A DNA stretch of 34,077 nt from a virus. Where the stretch lies: the IMG/VR virus record IMGVR_UViG_3300020205_004822, positions 1 through 34,077 of that record; one strand, 5' to 3'. How positions within the stretch are numbered: the stretch's first letter is position 1; each line of letters begins with the position of its first letter. Position numbers and translations under genes: made by a program. The notes under the pieces are model-generated. The model ran no database searches. It had not been told where the DNA came from and saw only the letters and a list, made by a program, of their open reading frames with translations. This document shows positions 31,134 to 34,077 of the stretch, piece after piece.

Positions 31134-31167
31134 AGGGGTTTCGATCCCCTCGGTTCTTCCCGAGGGG
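31134..31167 (+). other. Two mutually exclusive hairpins (attenuator-like)
   Basis: AGGGG (31134-31138) can pair with CCCCT (31146-31150) around a 7-base loop. The same CCCCT, extended to CCCCTCGG (31146-31153), can instead pair perfectly with CCGAGGGG (31160-31167). The two stems cannot coexist. The second stem ends exactly at the -35 box of promoter copy 3 (TTGACA 31168). No T-tract follows, so classic termination is not evident. Confidence 0.45.
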
Positions 31168-31212
31168 TTGACAGATCCGCGGAGCGTATGCAATGCTGGA
31201 TTCATCGAAACG
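31168..31212 (+). promoter_or_regulatory. Promoter-like element, copy 3 of 3, probable promoter of the ncRNA
   Basis: TTGACA (31168-31173), an 18-base spacer, TATGC (31187-31191) and AATGCT (31192-31197), then the conserved GGATTCATCGAAACGG. Transcription would begin near 31204, just ahead of the structured region. The last bases lead into hairpins CGGG/CCCG (31211-31222) and TACCAC/GTGGTA (near 31232-31247). Confidence 0.6.
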
Positions 31213-32023
31213 GGTTAGCCCGATTCGACCTTACCACGCTCGTGGTAGCACCTTGACAATTTAATAGTAGAGCGCCCAGAAACTATCGCTGCGCGCTGAT
31301 TGTCTGCCCGGACGCTTAACGCAGAAATGCGGTGTACGGAAGGCAGACATGTTGTGCCCAAGCGGTCGATCCGTTAGGTGCTCTGCTATTAAATAGTTTG
31401 GCAAGTGAAATAGGCTCGCCAGAACATTGACAATTCAGTTAGTTAGTTACACTTTGCAGAAGTGTGGTGACGTTGCGACAGCTGCAACCTCTCAGATAGT
31501 GCGGGCTCCGCCCATACTGCAAGCATAGTGTGCCTAGTTGACATAATAGCTTCCGCTATAGTATTGCTACCGGTAAGGTTACCGGGTGACATAGCATCAC
31601 TATCAGTATTGCGTAAGATGTGAAACTTAGGGAGCAACCTAGCTCCTACCGTATAGCCTTAGTGACTATATGGTGACAATGTAGCCGAATCACAGTAGGC
31701 CTTAGCATTGATCGAAGTTACGATTCACTATAGATAGGGCGTAGACTAGCAACTACGTCAGCCGTGGGCGTTCTATTTATAGCGTAGCCTAGACAATCTC
31801 TGGATAGACACTCTTCAATCACATCACAACCCTTGCTTGTTAGGTTACTCATACCTAGCAGTTCAACGGAGTTGTTTCCTGGTACATATGTCTTTAGCGG
31901 CATGTAACTTAGCTGGGTTAGTGGTAACACCCTACAGCTCGTTATTCCCCCGCACAGGAAACACAAAACAATCCATCTCCCCCAAAAGTTCCCCCTGGCG
32001 CACTGCGTCCGGGGGTCTTTTGG
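31204..32023 (+). ncRNA. Candidate large structured non-coding RNA (about 0.8 kb)
   Basis: No credible protein gene lies here, and the DNA is visibly more AT-rich than its flanks. Complementary segments are unusually long. 31259-31276 pairs with 31377-31394 over 18 uninterrupted pairs (two G.U), closing a multi-branched domain with arms 31302-31308/31342-31348 and CGCA-GAAA-TGCG (31320-31331, GNRA loop). ATACTG 31514-31519 and ATAGTG 31525-31530 pair with 31604-31609 and 31598-31603, a 12-pair helix with a 5-base bulge enclosing hairpins at 31546-31559 and 31570-31585. Further stems: 31648-31656/31666-31674 (9 pairs), 31728-31737/31773-31782 (10), 31838-31845/31853-31860 (8), 31911-31915/31935-31939 with an inner GUAA loop. 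It ends at a strong terminator. Length and phage setting recall GOLLD and ROOL RNAs. The start site and strand are inferred; other classes are possible. Confidence 0.6.
31982..32023 (+). terminator. Long hairpin terminator ending the non-coding region
   Basis: CCAAAAG (31982-31988) pairs with CTTTTGG (32017-32023), CCCCC (31991-31995) with GGGGG (32011-32015), and GG/CGC with GCG/CC inside, leaving an ACT loop. With A-tract and T-tract on opposite sides it can work in both directions. It would define the 3' end of the RNA above and separate it from the genes that follow. Confidence 0.8.
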
Positions 32024-32027
32024 CTGA

Positions 32028-32065
32028 GGTGCTTTGCACCTTCATCCACCCAAGCTGTGATCAGC
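32028..32065 (+). promoter_or_regulatory. Repeated 5' leader element, copy 1
   Basis: A hairpin GGTGC-TTT-GCACC (32028-32040) is followed directly by a 25-base box (32041-32065: TTCATCCACCC, AAGCTG, TGATCA, GC) that ends at ATG 32066. The same arrangement occurs at 33131-33168. No Shine-Dalgarno sequence is visible, so the element may itself control translation or RNA processing. Confidence 0.6.
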
Positions 32066-32284
32066 ATGACCCAACCCCGCTACGGCAATCGCCGGGCTGA
32101 CTGCCCCGGCTATCTGGAGTTCATATGGCGGCTGCCCTCAACGGCGCCCCACCCTCAAGCCATCGCCTACATCACCGAGGACGAGGGCTTCTACTACGGC
32201 TGCTATGGCACCCAAGTTGTCAGCGGCTCCACCGTCGCTGACGTCAAAGCAGCCCTGTTCCCTTTACTGGATGCCGGCCAATGA
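32066..32284 (+). CDS. Small hypothetical protein behind leader copy 1
   Basis: A 72-residue protein; ATG 32066 immediately follows the conserved leader box, while a GTG three codons upstream lies inside the box. The sequence is of mixed alpha/beta type ('ECPGYLEF'-like start, 'AIAYITEDEGFYYGCYGTQ', then a helix 'TVADVKAALFPLLD'). I recognise no domain. It starts a run of overlapping small genes typical of early phage operons. The ATGA overlap with the next gene implies coupled translation. Confidence 0.6.
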   Translation: MTQPRYGNRRADCPGYLEFIWRLPSTAPHPQAIAYITEDEGFYYGCYGTQVVSGSTVADVKAALFPLLDAGQ

Positions 32285-32520
32285 TCCAAGGTCACGCCAC
32301 CGCCGAGCACTTTGCTCGCTGGGAGTCCCATGCCAAAACGCTGGACCAATACTCCCTCCGCTACATCGTCAAGGACTGCCACCAGGCCGCCGCCGGTATG
32401 CGCGGCTGGAATCCCTCCCGTGAGGGCTATTACCTGGATCAAGCCGCCACCTATGGCATGGAGCTCACGCTCCGCAATCGCACCCTCCCCGCCGGACTGC
32501 GAGTCCGCCTTGCCGCATGA
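32281..32520 (+). CDS. Small hypothetical protein
   Basis: A 79-residue protein starting in an ATGA overlap at 32281. It is a helical protein with 'FARWESHAKTLDQYSLRYI' and 'HQAAAGMRGWNPSREGYYLD', the latter resembling segments of uncharacterised conserved phage proteins that carry 'aaxxMRgWNPxxegyYxDqaaTYxxEl'. No enzyme motif is visible. It is co-translated with its neighbours; function unknown. Confidence 0.65.
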   Translation: MIQGHATAEHFARWESHAKTLDQYSLRYIVKDCHQAAAGMRGWNPSREGYYLDQAATYGMELTLRNRTLPAGLRVRLAA

Positions 32521-32876
32521 CTGCCCACAACCATGCCATCGCCGCCTTCCTATGGAGTGAGGGCAGCGAACCTGGCACTCGCATCAGCAACGACCTTCAA
32601 ATGCGCATAGCGCAGGACTGGGACCGCTTCCGCGATGCCGCGGAGGATCTCGGCTTCGATGCGGTCGAGCACCGCGCCAGAGCCATTCACCCCAGCGAGG
32701 GCGATGAATGGGACTACGCCGCCCATGATTTCATCCTGACCCGCAACCATCTCGGCGCGGGCTTCTGGGATGGCGACTGGCACGAGCCCTGGGGCGAGCG
32801 CCTCACCGCCCTGGCGCATACCTTCCCCCAAATCGAGTCCTACCTCGACGACAACGACACCCGGCAGCTGTACTGA
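32517..32876 (+). CDS. Conserved phage protein of unknown function
   Basis: A 119-residue acidic protein from an ATGA overlap at 32517. The C-terminal half has 'AAHDFILTRNHLGAGFWDG' followed by a 'GERLTALAHTFPQIESYLDD' segment. This 'HDFxLTRNxxGxGFWD' pattern is common in small proteins of unrelated phages, where it is annotated only as hypothetical. It has no membrane segment and no nuclease or protease signature. It is likely a host-takeover or early protein, judging only by its operon of small overlapping genes. Confidence 0.7.
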   Translation: MTAHNHAIAAFLWSEGSEPGTRISNDLQMRIAQDWDRFRDAAEDLGFDAVEHRARAIHPSEGDEWDYAAHDFILTRNHLGAGFWDGDWHEPWGERLTALAHTFPQIESYLDDNDTRQLY

Positions 32877-32879
32877 ACC

Positions 32880-33092
32880 ATGCAAAATCTAGGCCGCATC
32901 ACTAATCACCACTTGGTGATCTCTGACTCTGAGCAAAACGATTTGGTCAATGCTCTGGCGTTTTTTCACGCCATCTTTGACCCCGCTCGCGATGTTCCGA
33001 CCATCGACCTCATTAGATCGTGGCGGGACGTTGCCAGCGAGACCAACCTGCGCCACGTCGACGAACTAGCCACCCGCATCGCCCAACTCTGA
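32880..33092 (+). CDS. Small hypothetical protein
   Basis: A 70-residue protein from ATG 32880, three bases after the preceding stop. It is mainly helical, with 'DLVNALAFFHAIFDPARD' and 'SWRDVASETNLRHVDELAT'. No family is recognised. It is the last gene before a hairpin and the second leader element, so it closes the first small-gene cluster. Confidence 0.55.
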   Translation: MQNLGRITNHHLVISDSEQNDLVNALAFFHAIFDPARDVPTIDLIRSWRDVASETNLRHVDELATRIAQL

Positions 33093-33102
33093 AGCACCCC
33101 CG

Positions 33103-33126
33103 GAGCCGTTCCCCTGCGGTCGGCTC
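33103..33126 (+). terminator. Hairpin between the two small-gene clusters
   Basis: GAGCCG (33103-33108) pairs with CGGCTC (33121-33126) around a 12-base loop. No proper T-tract follows, so this is a structural hairpin or a weak terminator. It precedes leader copy 2 as the strong terminator precedes copy 1. Confidence 0.35.
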
Positions 33127-33130
33127 TCTG

Positions 33131-33168
33131 GGCGCCTCGCGCCTTCATCCACCCAAGCTGTGATCAGC
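33131..33168 (+). promoter_or_regulatory. Repeated 5' leader element, copy 2
   Basis: A hairpin GGCGC-CTC-GCGCC (33131-33143) is followed by the same 25-base box as copy 1 (33144-33168), one base before ATG 33170. The stem differs from copy 1 at the middle pair (C-G against T-A), a compensatory change, and the loop differs too, whereas the box is identical. This points to selection on RNA structure plus a conserved box. Confidence 0.6.
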
Positions 33169-33169
33169 T

Positions 33170-33883
33170 ATGCCAAACCCCAACGGACGGGTCCTCTACG
33201 AGGGTCCGTCGATGCTTGATGGCGCTCCGATTGTGGTGATCGCCACCGGCTTCGCCGAAGACTCCGCCAACGACAAGACCGGCGGGATGATCCAAACCTG
33301 GATCTTGCGCGCCGACCTCCCGCCGCACCACGCCTTCAAGTCCCCCGAGGGCGCCTCTGTCTGCGGCGACTGCCCCCACCGCCTCAACCGCACCTGTTAC
33401 GTCCGCTGGTACACGGCGCCCCTCGCTGTCTGGAACTGCTGGCACCACGGCGCGGGCTACGCCCCGGCCACCACGGCCGACTTCGACGGCTTCGACCTAC
33501 GCCTCGGCTCCGCCGGCGATCCGGCCGCCGTCCCCCGCTGGATCTGGGAAGCGATCCTCCCCCGAGTCCGCAAGCGCACCGGCTACACCCACCAATGGCG
33601 CCGCGGCGTAGGCGCCTGGCTCCGCGGCACGGTGCAAGCCAGCTGCGACTCTCTCCCCGACCTGGCGGAAGCCCGCACCACCGGCTGGCGCACCTTCACG
33701 GTCCTACCGCTGGGCGAAGACGACCCGGCCGGCACCATCCACTGCGCCGCCTCCACCGAGCGCGGCAACAAAACCAACTGCGCCACCTGCGGCCTGTGCG
33801 ACGGCGCCTCCGCTGACGTCGCCATCTGGGCCCACGGCGCCAGCGCCGCCCGCGTCCAACCCTCCACCCCCGCCCTCGCATGA
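33170..33883 (+). CDS. Conserved phage protein with cysteine clusters (possible zinc binding)
   Basis: A 237-residue protein from ATG 33170. The N-terminus 'VLYEGPSMLDGAPIVVIAT' with 'NDKTGGMIQTWIL' is a motif I associate with a widespread family of uncharacterised phage proteins (labelled DUF7227 in some databases, from memory). A first cysteine set is 'SVCGDCPHR..CYV' (about 63-76), and a second is 'NCATCGLCDG' (about 206-215), together enough for one or two zinc sites. In other phages it usually lies among early or replication genes. There is no catalytic triad I can name. It starts right after leader copy 2 and overlaps the next gene (ATGA). Confidence 0.7.
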   Translation: MPNPNGRVLYEGPSMLDGAPIVVIATGFAEDSANDKTGGMIQTWILRADLPPHHAFKSPEGASVCGDCPHRLNRTCYVRWYTAPLAVWNCWHHGAGYAPATTADFDGFDLRLGSAGDPAAVPRWIWEAILPRVRKRTGYTHQWRRGVGAWLRGTVQASCDSLPDLAEARTTGWRTFTVLPLGEDDPAGTIHCAASTERGNKTNCATCGLCDGASADVAIWAHGASAARVQPSTPALA

Positions 33884-34023
33884 ACCGCTACTTCGTCCTC
33901 GGCCTCGCCTTCGGCCTCACCCTGGGCGCCGCCCTGATCATGAGCGCCCGCCCTTCGGCGCCAACGGCGGTGCCCTCCGCCCTAGCTGACCACCGCACCC
34001 TTACCCAGTTCCCCGGCCCATGA
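33880..34023 (+). CDS. Very small membrane protein
   Basis: A 47-residue ORF from ATG 33880 to TGA 34021-34023, overlapping genes on both sides (ATGA at each end). It opens with 'MNRYFVLGLAFGLTLG', a single hydrophobic helix of about 20 residues ending 'AALIMSARP', followed by a Pro/Ala/Thr-rich tail. It could be a small inner-membrane protein or carry an uncleaved signal anchor. Translational coupling at both ends supports expression. Confidence 0.5.
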   Translation: MNRYFVLGLAFGLTLGAALIMSARPSAPTAVPSALADHRTLTQFPGP

Positions 34024-34077
34024 GCACCCGCATCCAGGTCGACTTCGTCGAGCCCGCGCCCAACATCGCGCCCAACA
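34020..34077 (+). CDS. Start of a further early gene (partial)
   Basis: The frame opens at ATG 34020, overlapping the previous stop as ATGA, and runs off the window. Only 'MSTRIQVDFVEPAPNIAPN' is visible, too short to identify. The coupling shows that the small-gene operon continues past the edge. Confidence 0.5.
   Translation, partial: MSTRIQVDFVEPAPNIAPN

Noticed and set aside
31091-31154. Possible tRNA (ACCGA/TCGGT ends and a GGGG-TTTCGAT-CCCC arm)
   Set aside because: Only five acceptor pairs, about 64 bases long, the loop has C in the wrong place for a T-loop, and no anticodon arm fits.
31068-31256. 62-codon + strand ORF across the promoter repeats
   Set aside because: The 45-base repeat falls in two different frames of this ORF (MLDSSKR in one copy, CWIHRNG in the other), so DNA or RNA, not protein, is conserved. 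No ribosome-binding site.
31718-31966. 82-codon minus-strand ORF in the non-coding region
   Set aside because: The composition is Cys- and Leu-rich without any pattern of a real protein, and the stretch is better explained by overlapping RNA helices.
31837-32100. 87-codon + strand ORF spanning the terminator
   Set aside because: It crosses a strong terminator and the leader element and overlaps the well-supported gene at 32066; no start signal.
1-34077. CRISPR array, insertion sequence or integrase/attachment site
   Set aside because: No regular repeat-spacer array, transposase or recombinase motif is visible in the window.

Overview
The window is part of the genome of a tailed bacteriophage with a long, non-contractile, lambda-type tail (siphovirus layout), most likely a cyanophage of a Synechococcus/Cyanobium-type picocyanobacterium. 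The evidence is G+C-rich coding sequence, a cyanobacterial-type AbrB regulator, a cyanobacterial-looking primary-type sigma factor, and a tail fibre whose N-terminus resembles structural proteins of cyanomyoviruses. Portal, terminase, major capsid and integrase genes are not in the window, so lifestyle cannot be decided. The polymerase has Phe at the E. coli Pol I 762 position, which is only weak evidence for a lytic habit.

Layout. 1-3701 (+): end of a head-tail connector gene, three neck/tail-completion genes, the major tail protein with an Ig-like C-terminal domain, an intrinsic terminator, and the tail-assembly chaperone pair joined by a -1 frameshift at a G GGA AAC site. 3732-19143 (+): tape measure, gpL-like and gpK-like tip genes, a gpJ-like tip protein, three small tail proteins (two resembling tail-tube folds), a 1186-residue collar-type fibre and a small fibre-associated protein. 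19227-19977 (+): membrane proteins that could form the holin cassette. 19996-21144 (-): two-domain endolysin. 21169-26674 (-): a small protein, phage cyAbrB, family A DNA polymerase and a primase-helicase fusion, with one small NblA-like candidate on the opposite strand. 26690-26928: divergent control region with a palindrome and a consensus-like promoter. 26929-30793 (+): ssDNA-binding protein, Cro/CI-type repressor, PD-(D/E)XK exonuclease, dNMP kinase, sigma-70 factor and small genes. 30794-32065: 1.27 kb without a credible protein gene. 32066-34077 (+): small early-type genes, mostly unknown.

The most unusual part is 30.8-32.07 kb, directly downstream of the phage sigma gene. It holds a cluster of TGAGACTC-type repeats, three related promoter-like elements (TTGACR plus ATGCAATGCTGG), alternative hairpins, and then about 0.8 kb of AT-richer DNA full of long complementary segments, ending in a strong terminator. 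I read this as a large structured non-coding RNA, in size and setting like the giant phage RNAs GOLLD and ROOL; family membership is untested. Immediately after it, and again at 33.1 kb, a leader element made of a covarying hairpin plus an invariant 25-base box precedes a start codon.

How the parts fit (inference): the divergent early region expresses replication and recombination proteins; the phage sigma and AbrB proteins probably redirect host transcription; the ncRNA and leader elements look like an RNA-level layer; and the long + strand block makes the tail and lysis proteins late.
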